Positions 23,551 to 37,318 of a stretch of DNA of 64,000 nucleotides are shown here, one piece after another. The stretch lies in NCBI GenBank assembly GCA_030267565.1, contig BRXU01000005.1, positions 5,112,001 through 5,176,000 on the forward strand, given 5' to 3'. Position 1 is the first letter of the stretch. Each line of letters begins with the position of its first letter. This DNA is from Pleodorina starrii. Taxonomy: Eukaryota; Chlorophyta; Chlorophyceae; Chlamydomonadales; Volvocaceae. The notes below the pieces were generated by a model. That model did not search any database and was not told the origin of the DNA. It saw only the letters and a program-made list of their open reading frames with translations. Both the position numbers and the translations under genes were made by a program.

Positions 23551-25876
23551 ACGAAATTGCATTGAAGCAAAATAAGTACAGACATACATACATACATACA
23601 GGAATCGCAACGGGCGTTTGGAGAGGCATCTGCGTAGGACAGAGGACGGATAGGGCGGATCAGTGTTAGTTGCTGAGCTAGCTGTGCGTGCTGATGAGCA
23701 GGCAGGTCGGGGAAACCCGCTGCGGCTAACAATCGACGCATGCATGGATGGGGAGGCTCGCTGTACTGCTGTGCGTGCCTACTGCTGCTCCTACGTACCT
23801 GCTGGTCGTCGTATGTCACGGGTTGCGGCATTTATGAGTTGCATGAGAAACTGACAGTCTAACGGTTCAATGTATGTTGTTGCCTTGCGTTGCGATTGCT
23901 GCGTTTTCGATGTGTTTTCTATGTGCACCATTCGTACATTCGTGCGTACGGCATTCTGGGCTTGACGTATGAAATAAGTATACCTCGTGTTGTAAGTACA
24001 TGGTTGCAGTAAGTTGACGTTAAGAACTGCGGTCGTCATGTAAAGTACGTTTTACTCGTCGTCGCCAACGCCTGTGGTTTCGCCATCGCAGACAAAGTCC
24101 GGCCGGCATACCTAGCTACTCGTGCGGCCATTCGTTCGTTTCGATGGTTTGTTTCGCGCTTTGTACATAACCAGGGGCGGGGGTTACTAGCTAACTACCC
24201 TGCTTTATTTCACACGCGCAAGCATGGCGACGTGGATAGGGCACAGCTGTCGGAAGTCAGCCAGATCTACGTATAGAGCAGGGGAGCTCTAGATAGAGGA
24301 GGGAATCCGGGGGATGATGTAACACGCAAGAGCCGTTACACTTCCCTACCGTATCGTCCGCGGTTAAGCCCTTGTACGTTCGACATACAAAGTTCAAAAA
24401 AATCGTCAAGGGTTTTTTTGGCGAAAAAGGCGACGGGACTTGCGTGCTTGGTCGTCGGTACGACGTGGCGCACATTCGCAGAGCCGTTGCAGCTGTGGCG
24501 GTTCCACCGTCCTCCCCGGGGTCTATTTTACTTCTGGTCCGCTATCTAACGGGCCGGTATTTAGTTATTGCGCGTTCCGTCGCGTTTCATTATTACTCCT
24601 GCAACCATTAAAACAAATTAGGGGGAAGGAGGTGCCGGACAGCAGATAGATCCGAACAAAGGCTTTCATCCCAGCGATCTTACGCAAGCAACGCAGCCCA
24701 GCAAGCCAGCAGTTAGCGTAGCTAGTGTTATTCGAGGGGGTGGAACCCCCAGGAACCCCTAGCGTACGGTCGCGTAACCCCGATCACTTAATACATTTGT
24801 GTGAGGTCTACTTCAATGACATACTTGCGCGCTCATGGCGCTCAATAATTGCAGGGTTCCGGGCTGTGGACCGACAACGACGCATCCCATAATGCGGCAC
24901 CAAAATCCATTGGCCGTGTAACATACTTGTTTAAAAGGAGCCCTTTTATGCGTGGATATTAAATCTGCCATACTGAAGAAGTTATTCGTCTGTACTTCTC
25001 GGTGTCGGCGGCAGTTCGGCAGCGCTCTGTCAGTTTCAACCATCAGCTACGCTCTGCACATGTTTGTGCGCACTACTTTTTCCTTGATTTGCACAGGGCG
25101 TAAGGCACTTTTTTTCAGCTTGCTTACAAGGATGATGGACAACTCCATCGGGGCTTCCTCCGGCCGGATACGCGCTCGCCACGCTTGTCATTCGCTTGTA
25201 GGAACAGGGCTAGATTTCAGCTAGCTTCAGACTAGTCATGCGTGCAGTGGACTGCTGTGTGAGAGCGCTTTGCAGTGGGTGCATTGCGCGGCGGGCGGGT
25301 ATTTAGTGACAGCTGTGACCAAGGTGACTAGCTTTCAAAGAGCAACAAAGGCGCATATGACAGCGGCCGGTCGTGCGGCGCCGCTCCGTGTCACTTCTGA
25401 GCCACAATGTGCGTCGCAAACGATGGACCCATGGGTCGCCAAGCCTCACCCCCTATCCACGAACGCGTCCACGCGCGTGACCATGGGCCATGAGGCAAAT
25501 AACGACGGCCATCACTCTTGGAAGCAAAATGCGAGGGCGGCAGGGCGCGTGTGTCCTGCAGAACGTGGTTGCACCCATAGCTAGCAGATCCGGGCCAGAT
25601 TAGATCCTTCTCTGCAATGGAGCGGCCCTAACCCCGGACCACGAGCCCCATATGCCAGCAGCCCCATATACCGGGCAGCCCCGGCCCTGAACCGTAACCG
25701 TCCTGGCCCCCACCACGGATACGCGTAATCCAAAGCCGCCAGTTTCATTACCGGGCCCCCACCAACACCGTAAGGCGTTTGGAGGAACCCGTGTCTCAAT
25801 GCATCATCCATGCGGGCACGCAACACCACCCATGCTAGGGTGCAACAACAGTACAACACCCATGCCATGCAGTCAG
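23551..25876. other. Intergenic region between convergent genes
   Basis: This contains the 3' UTR of the silk-like gene and, on the other strand, that of the methyltransferase-like gene (a minus-strand TGTAA lies at 25124-25128). No further gene could be supported. Confidence 0.5.
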
Positions 25877-28800
25877 CTACGCCGATGGCAGCCGCTTGAA
25901 AATGTACGCCGTGAACTTGCGACCGCTGCCCGACATGCCCAAGCCTGTGCACACCGCAACGAGGACCAAATCACGGAATCCAGCATCCACGATGGACTCC
26001 TGCATGTTGACCTCGCTGTGCTGTACGAAGGCAAGGCCCTGCGCATGTGCAAGTAAGCATGCGATACTCGTCAGTACAACCATTCAGGGGCGCGTCAGTA
26101 ACAGTATGCGCCGTACAAACCTTGAGATCCTTGCTGGCGTTGACCTTGGCAGCAAGCTCCTCCCGGTCATCCGGTGTCCATCCCTCCCAGAAAGTGTAGA
26201 GATGTGTCGAACCATCGAAGCAATCCGGAGGCAGCTCGGCGACCGATGCGTGCTGGACTCTGGGCCACCATGATGCCAGGTAACGAGCAGCTAGTTTACC
26301 TGCACGACAAAAACGCATATCGAGGACTAAACCACGTGGGCTGGTCACATCAATAGTGAGGGATTAGTTATACTTACCGTGAGATTTGAGAAAGGATCTG
26401 CATAAGGTCTTGCAGCAGGCGCCCACGGCCTGTGATGCCCTTCCAGCATCCAGTTCGAACCCCCAGGCGCGTCGCAGTCCGAGTAGAACTGCGTGCACCA
26501 GCGCCCGACCAAGCCCAGCGCCGGGGTCCACAAGCACGCTGTACGAGCACATGCCGGTGAGGAGTACGAGGAGCGCGAAAACGGTGGAGATGCCCTTGCA
26601 GGCCAACGTGCCGTACAGACCGGGTCCACCGTTGGCACCGCCACCCAGCCGGTTCTGCACGGTTAAACGCTCAAAACATTTAGTTTCGAGTGCGGTGGAA
26701 GTCGTGCCCAAGTTTAGCTCTACACCCAGTGACATACCTCCATGTGTGGCCATCTTGAGTGCACAGCTTGGATGGCCTCGCTTGCGGGTTTCAACACCTT
26801 GGGCGCGAGCACTTCTGCACGTCAACGTTTGAAACGTACAGCAACCAGGTCCCTTCGGGGTTCACAGCCACCAACTAGGAACACGACTTACCCCCAACGA
26901 GTTGGTAGCTTGCAGTTATGAGCAGGTCCGCGTTGCTGCCGATAGCCGACAGCCGTACGACCCCGTCGCTGTCAAGAAGCTGACTGAGCAGAGCCTGCAC
27001 ACCAGCCGCTGGAGTGCCGGCCGTTGCCTGAGGGTTGGAACCGGGATAGGGTGAGAAGAATTGCCCAGACTGTAAGAGGAGCCAACACCTAAGTACCTAT
27101 GTGCCCACCCACCCACGCAAACCGAACGCTACACCGATGCGACACTGGCATGACCCAAGCGCCCTGCTGGCCCGTGCCGTCTCACCTGCACGCGTGGGGA
27201 CGTGTCCGCGGCCTGCGCACCAGCAGCCCCGCCCGCCCCATGCTCGTCCGCCGCAGCCGCTGGGGGGAAGTGCAGCTCGCCATCCACGCCCCGCGCTAGG
27301 TCAGGCGGCGCCTCCGTCCCTCCGGCCGCGGCAGCCGGCTCCTACGTTATGCGATATGGAGCGGGGGCGCGAGAGTCGCGTCACGTTGGGCCCGCAGGGA
27401 GGGAGGGTAGCTACTAGTCAGGGCTGGGCCCAAACAGTCGCAGGCGCCATCGTAGCCGTGAACGTTCTTTCAGGAGCACGGCGGCTACACTGGTGCTACA
27501 CTGTTACTGGACCGCGCCTCGACAGGCACCCGCGACCGTACATCGGCGCCTGCGGCTGCATCAGGACAGGATCGGACCGCATCCAGAGCGCACGGCGTAG
27601 CAATGGCTGGCTGCCGCTTCTTACCTGAACGCGTGGAGACGCGTCCGCGGATTGCAAAGCCGCCCCAGCCTCGCTCGCCACAGCGTCACCCGCCACAGCC
27701 GCTGGCGAGGAGGGCAGCCGCCCCCCGGCCGTGCCAAGCCGGGACCGGCCTCGAGACCTGCTGGCCGGCTTTGGGCGGATGGGCAGTGGTGCCGCGGCCG
27801 CCTGTGAGCGGGTAGTCGCCCTCGCACGGCAGCCTTCCGGCTGGGCCTGTGTGTACCACGGGCAAAAAAGGCTCAGCCCAGCAGATGGGGGACCGTCCTT
27901 GCTTCTTGGCATTGCCAGGGCATCGCCGGTGCTGAGTCGTGCGCAAGGCTGAGGGGTTGCCGCTTCACCGCAGACTGGCTGCCAGCTCTCAAGGAATGTT
28001 GCAACGATGCTAGAGGGGATGTGCTGGGCTTGCGCACGCTTCTAGCGCCGGAGAGTCACGAAGCCTGCCCGAGATTAGTGACCCTGACCCTTTTCCCCCG
28101 GACTGTGCCCACCTATCCACGCAAACCGAACGCTACACCGATGCGACACTGGCATGACACAAGCGCCCTGCTGGCCCGTGCAGTCTTACCTGCACGCGTG
28201 GGGACGTGTCCGCGGCCTGCGCACCAGCAGCCCCGCCCGCCCCAGCCTCGTCCGCCGCAGCCGTTGGGGGGAAGTGCAGCTCGCCATCCACGCCCCGCGC
28301 TAGGTCAGGCGGCGCCTCCGTCCCTCCCGCCGCGGCAGCCGGCTCCTACGTTATGCGAGTTGGAGCGGGGGCGCGAGAGTCGCGTCACGTCGGGCCCGCA
28401 GGGAGGGAGGGTAGCTACTAGTCAGGGCTGGGCCCAAACAGTCGCAGGCGCCATCGTAGCCGTGAACGTTCTTTCAGGAGCACGGCGGCTACACTGGTGC
28501 TACACTGTTACTGGACCGCGCCTCGACAGGCACCCGCGACCGCACATCGGCGCTTGCGGCTGCATCAGGAGAGGGATTGTGCACGCTTCTAGCGCAGGAG
28601 AGGCACGAAGCCTGCCCGAGATTGGTTAGCATGACACAAGCGCCCTGCTGGCCCGTGCAGTCTTACCTGCACGCGTGGGGACGTGTCCGCGGCCTGCGCA
28701 CCAGCAGCCCCGCCCGCCCCAGCCTCGTCCGCCGCAGCCGTTGGGGGGAAGTGCAGCTCGCCATCCACGCCCCGCGCTAGGTCAGGCGGCGCCTCCGTCC

Positions 28801-31800
28801 CTCCCGCCGCGGCAGCCGGCTCCTACGTTATGCGAGTTGGAGCGGGGGCGCGAGAGTCGCGTCACGTCGGGCCCGCAGGGAGGGAGGGTAGCTACTAGTC
28901 AGGGCTGGGCCCAAACAGTCGCAGGCGCCATCGTAGCCGTGAACGTTCTTTCAGGAGCACGGCGGCTACACTGGTGCTACACTGTTACTGGACCGCGCCC
29001 CGACAGGCACCCGCGACCGCACATCGGCGCTTGCGGCTGCATCAGGAGAGGGATTGTGCACGCTTCTAGCGCAGGAGAGGCACGAAGCCTGCCCGAGATT
29101 GGTTAGCATGACCCAAGCGCCCTGCTGGCCCGTGCAGTCTCACCTGCACGCGTGGGGACGTGTCCGCGGCCTGCGCACCAGCAGCCCCGCCCGCCCCATG
29201 CTCGTCCGCCGCAGCCGCTGGGGGGAAGTGCAGCTCGCCATCCACGCCCCGCGCTAGGTCAGGCGGCGCCTCCGTCCCTCCCGCCGCGGCAGCCGGCTCC
29301 TACGTTATGCGAGTTGGAGCGGGGGCGCGAGAGTCGCGTCACGTCGGGCCCGCAGGGAGGGAGGGTAGCTACTAGTCAGGGCTGGGCCCAAACAGTCGCA
29401 GGCGCCATCGTAGCCGTGAACGTTCTTTCAGGAGCACGGCGGCTACACTGGTGCTACACTGTTACTGGACCGCGCCCCGACAGGCACCCGCGACCGCACA
29501 TCGGCGCTTGCGGCTGCATCAGGAGAGGGATTGTGCACGCTTCTAGCGCAGGAGAGGCACGAAGCCTGCCCGAGATTGGTTAGCATGACACAAGCGCCCT
29601 GCTGGCCCGTGCAGTCTCACCTGCACGCGTGGGGACGTGTCCGCGGCCTGCGCACCAGCAGCCCCGCCCGCCCCAGCCTCGTCCGCCGCAGCCGTTGGGG
29701 GGAAGTGCAGCTCGCCATCCACGCCCCGCGCTAGGTCAGGCGGCGCCTCCGTCCCTCCCGCCGCGGCAGCCGGCTCCTACGTTATGCGAGTTGGAGCGGG
29801 GGCGCGAGAGTCGCGTCACGTCGGGCCCGCAGGGAGGGAGGGTAGCTACTAGTCAGGGCTGGGCCCAAACAGTCGCAGGCGCCATCGTAGCCGTGAACGT
29901 TCTTTCAGGAGCACGGCGGCTACACTGGTGCTACACTGTTACTGGACCGCGCCCCGACAGGCACCCGCGACCGCACATCGGCGCTTGCGGCTGCATCAGG
30001 AGAGGGATTGTGCACGCTTCTAGCGCAGGAGAGGCACGAAGCCTGCCCGAGATTGGTTAGCATGACCCAAGCGCCCTGCTGGCCCGTGCAGTCTCACCTG
30101 CACGCGTGGGGACGTGTCCGCGGCCTGCGCACCAGCAGCCCCGCCCGCCCCATGCTCGTCCGCCGCAGCCGCTGGGGGGAAGTGCAGCTCGCCATCCACG
30201 CCCCGCGCTAGGTCAGGCGGCGCCTCCGTCCCTCCGGCCGCGGCAGCCGGCTCCTACGTTATGCGATATGGAGCGGGGGCGCGAGAGTCGCGTCACGTTG
30301 GGCCCGCAGGGAGGGAGGGTAGCTACTAGTCAGGGCTGGGCCCAAACAGTCGCAGGCGCCATCGTAGCCGTGAACGTTCTTTCAGGAGCACGGCGGCTAC
30401 ACTGGTGCTACACTGTTACTGGACCGCGCCTCGACAGGCACCCGCGACCGTACATCGGCGCCTGCGGCTGCATCAGGACAGGATCGGACCGCATCCAGAG
30501 CGCACGGCGTAGCAATGGCTGGCTGCCGCTTCTTACCTGAACGCGTGGAGACGCGTCCGCGGATTGCAAAGCCGCCCCAGCCTCGCTCGCCACAGCGTCA
30601 CCCGCCACAGCCGCTGGCGAGGAGGGCAGCCGCCCCCCGGCCGTGCCAAGCCGGGACCGGCCTCGAGACCTGCTGGCCGGCTTTGGGCGGATGGGCAGTG
30701 GTGCCGCGGCCGCCTGTGAGCGGGTAGTCGCCCTCGCACGGCAGCCTTCCGGCTGGGCCTGTGTGTACCACGGGCAAAAAAGGCTCAGCCCAGCAGATGG
30801 GGGACCGTCCTTGCTTCTTGGCATTGCCAGGGCATCGCCGGTGCTGAGTCGTGCGCAAGGCTGAGGGGTTGCCGCTTCACCGCAGACTGGCTGCCAGCTC
30901 TCAAGGAATGTTGCAACGATGCTAGAGGGGATGTGCTGGGCTTGCGCACGCTTCTAGCGCCGGAGAGTCACGAAGCCTGCCCGAGATTAGTGACCCTGAC
31001 CCTTTTCCCCCGGACTGTGCCCACCTATCCACGCAAACCGAACGCTACACCGATGCGACACTGGCATGACACAAGCGCCCTGCTGGCCCGTGCAGTCTTA
31101 CCTGCACGCGTGGGGACGTGTCCGCGGCCTGCGCACCAGCAGCCCCGCCCGCCCCAGCCTCGTCCGCCGCAGCCGTTGGGGGGAAGTGCAGCTCGCCATC
31201 CACGCCCCGCGCTAGGTCAGGCGGCGCCTCCGTCCCTCCCGCCGCGGCAGCCGGCTCCTACGTTATGCGAGTTGGAGCGGGGGCGCGAGAGTCGCGTCAC
31301 GTCGGGCCCGCAGGGAGGGAGGGTAGCTACTAGTCAGGGCTGGGCCCAAACAGTCGCAGGCGCCATCGTAGCCGTGAACGTTCTTTCAGGAGCACGGCGG
31401 CTACACTGGTGCTACACTGTTACTGGACCGCGCCTCGACAGGCACCCGCGACCGCACATCGGCGCTTGCGGCTGCATCAGGAGAGGGATTGTGCACGCTT
31501 CTAGCGCAGGAGAGGCACGAAGCCTGCCCGAGATTGGTTAGCATGACACAAGCGCCCTGCTGGCCCGTGCAGTCTTACCTGCACGCGTGGGGACGTGTCC
31601 GCGGCCTGCGCACCAGCAGCCCCGCCCGCCCCAGCCTCGTCCGCCGCAGCCGTTGGGGGGAAGTGCAGCTCGCCATCCACGCCCCGCGCTAGGTCAGGCG
31701 GCGCCTCCGTCCCTCCCGCCGCGGCAGCCGGCTCCTACGTTATGCGAGTTGGAGCGGGGGCGCGAGAGTCGCGTCACGTCGGGCCCGCAGGGAGGGAGGG

Positions 31801-34800
31801 TAGCTACTAGTCAGGGCTGGGCCCAAACAGTCGCAGGCGCCATCGTAGCCGTGAACGTTCTTTCAGGAGCACGGCGGCTACACTGGTGCTACACTGTTAC
31901 TGGACCGCGCCCCGACAGGCACCCGCGACCGCACATCGGCGCTTGCGGCTGCATCAGGAGAGGGATTGTGCACGCTTCTAGCGCAGGAGAGGCACGAAGC
32001 CTGCCCGAGATTGGTTAGCATGACCCAAGCGCCCTGCTGGCCCGTGCAGTCTTACCTGCACGCGTGGGGACGTGTCCGCGGCCTGCGCACCAGCAGCCCC
32101 GCCCGCCCCAGCCTCGTCCGCCGCAGCCGTTGGGGGGAAGTGCAGCTCGCCATCCACGCCCCGCGCTAGGTCAGGCGGCGCCTCCGTCCCTCCCGCCGCG
32201 GCAGCCGGCTCCTACGTTATGCGAGTTGGAGCGGGGGCGCGAGAGTCGCGTCACGTCGGGCCCGCAGGGAGGGAGGGTAGCTACTAGTCAGGGCTGGGCC
32301 CAAACAGTCGCAGGCGCCATCGTAGCCGTGAACGTTCTTTCAGGAGCACGGCGGCTACACTGGTGCTACACTGTTACTGGACCGCGCCTCGACAGGCACC
32401 CGCGACCGCACATCGGCGCTTGCGGCTGCATCAGGAGAGGGATTGTGCACGCTTCTAGCGCAGGAGAGGCACGAAGCCTGCCCGAGATTGGTTAGCATGA
32501 CACAAGCGCCCTGCTGGCCCGTGCAGTCTTACCTGCACGCGTGGGGACGTGTCCGCGGCCTGCGCACCAGCAGCCCCGCCCGCCCCAGCCTCGTCCGCCG
32601 CAGCCGTTGGGGGGAAGTGCAGCTCGCCATCCACGCCCCGCGCTAGGTCAGGCGGCGCCTCCGTCCCTCCCGCCGCGGCAGCCGGCTCCTACGTTATGCG
32701 AGTTGGAGCGGGGGCGCGAGAGTCGCGTCACGTCGGGCCCGCAGGGAGGGAGGGTAGCTACTAGTCAGGGCTGGGCCCAAACAGTCGCAGGCGCCATCGT
32801 AGCCGTGAACGTTCTTTCAGGAGCACGGCGGCTACACTGGTGCTACACTGTTACTGGACCGCGCCCCGACAGGCACCCGCGACCGCACATCGGCGCTTGC
32901 GGCTGCATCAGGAGAGGGATTGTGCACGCTTCTAGCGCAGGAGAGGCACGAAGCCTGCCCGAGATTGGTTAGCATGACCCAAGCGCCCTGCTGGCCCGTG
33001 CAGTCTCACCTGCACGCGTGGGGACGTGTCCGCGGCCTGCGCACCAGCAGCCCCGCCCGCCCCATGCTCGTCCGCCGCAGCCGCTGGGGGGAAGTGCAGC
33101 TCGCCATCCACGCCCCGCGCTAGGTCAGGCGGCGCCTCCGTCCCTCCCGCCGCGGCAGCCGGCTCCTACGTTATGCGAGTTGGAGCGGGGGCGCGAGAGT
33201 CGCGTCACGTCGGGCCCGCAGGGAGGGAGGGTAGCTACTAGTCAGGGCTGGGCCCAAACAGTCGCAGGCGCCATCGTAGCCGTGAACGTTCTTTCAGGAG
33301 CACGGCGGCTACACTGGTGCTACACTGTTACTGGACCGCGCCCCGACAGGCACCCGCGACCGCACATCGGCGCTTGCGGCTGCATCAGGAGAGGGATTGT
33401 GCACGCTTCTAGCGCAGGAGAGGCACGAAGCCTGCCCGAGATTGGTTAGCATGACACAAGCGCCCTGCTGGCCCGTGCAGTCTCACCTGCACGCGTGGGG
33501 ACGTGTCCGCGGCCTGCGCACCAGCAGCCCCGCCCGCCCCAGCCTCGTCCGCCGCAGCCGTTGGGGGGAAGTGCAGCTCGCCATCCACGCCCCGCGCTAG
33601 GTCAGGCGGCGCCTCCGTCCCTCCCGCCGCGGCAGCCGGCTCCTACGTTATGCGAGTTGGAGCGGGGGCGCGAGAGTCGCGTCACGTCGGGCCCGCAGGG
33701 AGGGAGGGTAGCTACTAGTCAGGGCTGGGCCCAAACAGTCGCAGGCGCCATCGTAGCCGTGAACGTTCTTTCAGGAGCACGGCGGCTACACTGGTGCTAC
33801 ACTGTTACTGGACCGCGCCCCGACAGGCACCCGCGACCGCACATCGGCGCTTGCGGCTGCATCAGGAGAGGGATTGTGCACGCTTCTAGCGCAGGAGAGG
33901 CACGAAGCCTGCCCGAGATTGGTTAGCATGACCCAAGCGCCCTGCTGGCCCGTGCAGTCTCACCTGCACGCGTGGGGACGTGTCCGCGGCCTGCGCACCA
34001 GCAGCCCCGCCCGCCCCATGCTCGTCCGCCGCAGCCGCTGGGGGGAAGTGCAGCTCGCCATCCACGCCCCGCGCTAGGTCAGGCGGCGCCTCCGTCCCTC
34101 CCGCCGCGGCAGCCGGCTCCTACGTTATGCGAGTTGGAGCGGGGGCGCGAGAGTCGCGTCACGTCGGGCCCGCAGGGAGGGAGGGTAGCTACTAGTCAGG
34201 GCTGGGCCCAAACAGTCGCAGGCGCCATCGTAGCCGTGAACGTTCTTTCAGGAGCACGGCGGCTACACTGGTGCTACACTGTTACTGGACCGCGCCCCGA
34301 CAGGCACCCGCGACCGCACATCGGCGCTTGCGGCTGCATCAGGAGAGGGATTGTGCACGCTTCTAGCGCAGGAGAGGCACGAAGCCTGCCCGAGATTGGT
34401 TAGCATGACACAAGCGCCCTGCTGGCCCGTGCAGTCTTACCTGCACGCGTGGGGACGTGTCCGCGGCCTGCGCACCAGCAGCCCCGCCCGCCCCAGCCTC
34501 GTCCGCCGCAGCCGTTGGGGGGAAGTGCAGCTCGCCATCCACGCCCCGCGCTAGGTCAGGCGGCGCCTCCGTCCCTCCCGCCGCGGCAGCCGGCTCCTAC
34601 GTTATGCGAGTTGGAGCGGGGGCGCGAGAGTCGCGTCACGTCGGGCCCGCAGGGAGGGAGGGTAGCTACTAGTCAGGGCTGGGCCCAAACAGTCGCAGGC
34701 GCCATCGTAGCCGTGAACGTTCTTTCAGGAGCACGGCGGCTACACTGGTGCTACACTGTTACTGGACCGCGCCTCGACAGGCACCCGCGACCGCACATCG

Positions 34801-37313
34801 GCGCTTGCGGCTGCATCAGGAGAGGGATTGTGCACGCTTCTAGCGCAGGAGAGGCACGAAGCCTGCCCGAGATTGGTTAGCATGACACAAGCGCCCTGCT
34901 GGCCCGTGCAGTCTTACCTGCACGCGTGGGGACGTGTCCGCGGCCTGCGCACCAGCAGCCCCGCCCGCCCCAGCCTCGTCCGCCGCAGCCGTTGGGGGGA
35001 AGTGCAGCTCGCCATCCACGCCCCGCGCTAGGTCAGGCGGCGCCTCCGTCCCTCCCGCCGCGGCAGCCGGCTCCTACGTTATGCGAGTTGGAGCGGGGGC
35101 GCGAGAGTCGCGTCACGTCGGGCCCGCAGGGAGGGAGGGTAGCTACTAGTCAGGGCTGGGCCCAAACAGTCGCAGGCGCCATCGTAGCCGTGAACGTTCT
35201 TTCAGGAGCACGGCGGCTACACTGGTGCTACACTGTTACTGGACCGCGCCCCGACAGGCACCCGCGACCGCACATCGGCGCTTGCGGCTGCATCAGGAGA
35301 GGGATTGTGCACGCTTCTAGCGCAGGAGAGGCACGAAGCCTGCCCGAGATTGGTTAGCATGACCCAAGCGCCCTGCTGGCCCGTGCAGTCTCACCTGCAC
35401 GCGTGGGGACGTGTCCGCGGCCTGCGCACCAGCAGCCCCGCCCGCCCCATGCTCGTCCGCCGCAGCCGCTGGGGGGAAGTGCAGCTCGCCATCCACGCCC
35501 CGCGCTAGGTCAGGCGGCGCCTCCGTCCCTCCCGCCGCGGCAGCCGGCTCCTACGTTATGCGAGTTGGAGCGGGGGCGCGAGAGTCGCGTCACGTCGGGC
35601 CCGCAGGGAGGGAGGGTAGCTACTAGTCAGGGCTGGGCCCAAACAGTCGCAGGCGCCATCGTAGCCGTGAACGTTCTTTCAGGAGCACGGCGGCTACACT
35701 GGTGCTACACTGTTACTGGACCGCGCCCCGACAGGCACCCGCGACCGCACATCGGCGCTTGCGGCTGCATCAGGAGAGGGATTGTGCACGCTTCTAGCGC
35801 AGGAGAGGCACGAAGCCTGCCCGAGATTGGTTAGCATGACACAAGCGCCCTGCTGGCCCGTGCAGTCTTACCTGCACGCGTGGGGACGTGTCCGCGGCCT
35901 GCGCACCAGCAGCCCCGCCCGCCCCAGCCTCGTCCGCCGCAGCCGTTGGGGGGAAGTGCAGCTCGCCATCCACGCCCCGCGCTAGGTCAGGCGGCGCCTC
36001 CGTCCCTCCCGCCGCGGCAGCCGGCTCCTACGTTATGCGAGTTGGAGCGGGGGCGCGAGAGTCGCGTCACGTCGGGCCCGCAGGGAGGGAGGGTAGCTAC
36101 TAGTCAGGGCTGGGCCCAAACAGTCGCAGGCGCCATCGTAGCCGTGAACGTTCTTTCAGGAGCACGGCGGCTACACTGGTGCTACACTGTTACTGGACCG
36201 CGCCCCGACAGGCACCCGCGACCGCACATCGGCGCTTGCGGCTGCATCAGGAGAGGGATTGTGCACGCTTCTAGCGCAGGAGAGGCACGAAGCCTGCCCG
36301 AGATTGGTTAGCATGACCCAAGCGCCCTGCTGGCCCGTGCAGTCTCACCTGCACGCGTGGGGACGTGTCCGCGGCCTGCGCACCAGCAGCCCCGCCCGCC
36401 CCATGCTCGTCCGCCGCAGCCGCTGGGGGGAAGTGCAGCTCGCCATCCACGCCCCGCGCTAGGTCAGGCGGCGCCTCCGTCCCTCCCGCCGCGGCAGCCG
36501 GCTCCTACGTTATGCGAGTTGGAGCGGGGGCGCGAGAGTCGCGTCACGTCGGGCCCGCAGGGAGGGAGGGTAGCTACTAGTCAGGACTGGGCCCAAACAG
36601 TCGCAGGCGCCATCGTAGCCGTGAACGTTCTTTCAGGAGCACGGCGGCTACACTGGTGCTACACTGTTACTGGACCGCGCCCCGACAGGCACCCGCGACC
36701 GCACATCGGCGCTTGCGGCTGCATCAGGAGAGGGATTGTGCACGCTTCTAGCGCAGGAGAGGCACGAAGCCTGCCCGAGATTGGTTAGCATGACACAAGC
36801 GCCCTGCTGGCCCGTGCAGTCTTACCTGCACGCGTGGGGACGTGTCCGCGGCCTGCGCACCAGCAGCCCCGCCCGCCCCAGCCTCGTCCGCCGCAGCCGT
36901 TGGGGGGAAGTGCAGCTCGCCATCCACGCCCCGCGCTAGGTCAGGCGGCGCCTCCGTCCCTCCCGCCGCGGCAGCCGGCTCCTACGTTATGCGAGTTGGA
37001 GCGGGGGCGCGAGAGTCGCGTCACGTCGGGCCCGCAGGGAGGGAGGGTAGCTACTAGTCAGGGCTGGGCCCAAACAGTCGCAGGCGCCATCGTAGCCGTG
37101 AACGTTCTTTCAGGAGCACGGCGGCTACACTGGTGCTACACTGTTACTGGACCGCGCCTCGACAGGCACCCGCGACCGCACATCGGCGCTTGCGGCTGCA
37201 TCAGGAGAGGGATTGTGCACGCTTCTAGCGCAGGAGAGGCACGAAGCCTGCCCGAGATTGGTTAGCATGACACAAGCGCCCTGCTGGCCCGTGCAGTCTT
37301 ACCTGCACGCGTG
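25877..37313 (-). CDS. Putative DOT1-like SAM methyltransferase with tandem-repeated exons, 5' end lost
   Basis: Minus strand. Five 3' exons, 26892-27027, 26738-26814, 26378-26654, 26121-26299 and 25877-26038, join in phase to 276 residues ending KRLPSA and a TAG. Exon 26378-26654 carries VDPGAGLGRAL, which fits the glycine-rich SAM-binding motif of DOT1-type histone methyltransferases, preceded by GLYGTLACKGISTVFALL and followed by AWGFELDAGR. Upstream, every tandem unit offers a 156-nt phase-0 exon (27186-27341, 28190-28345, and so on at 477-bp steps to 36826-36981), bounded by ACGTAG and GTRAGA. Two long units add a 222-nt exon (27625-27846 and 30537-30758). The frame stays open through all of them. 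The repeat region would encode over 1,100 Ala/Gly/Pro-rich residues. The first exons are not visible: the array stops inside an exon at about 37313, at a transposon edge. The domain call is from memory of the family. Use of every array exon is inference. Confidence 0.5.
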
Positions 37314-37318
37314 CGGAC
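27104..37318. repeat. Tandem array: 477-bp units with two 1004-bp units
   Basis: Nineteen units are arranged as one 1004-bp unit, four 477-bp units, a second 1004-bp unit, then thirteen 477-bp units and a stub. The first 2912 bp (long unit plus four) recurs as a block, 27104 to 30015 versus 30016 onward. Units are almost identical. Two linked haplotypes alternate irregularly, differing at four sites including a GTAAGA/GTGAGA splice donor. Such homogeneity points to recent unequal exchange or gene conversion. Copy number in an assembly may not be exact. Confidence 0.95.
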
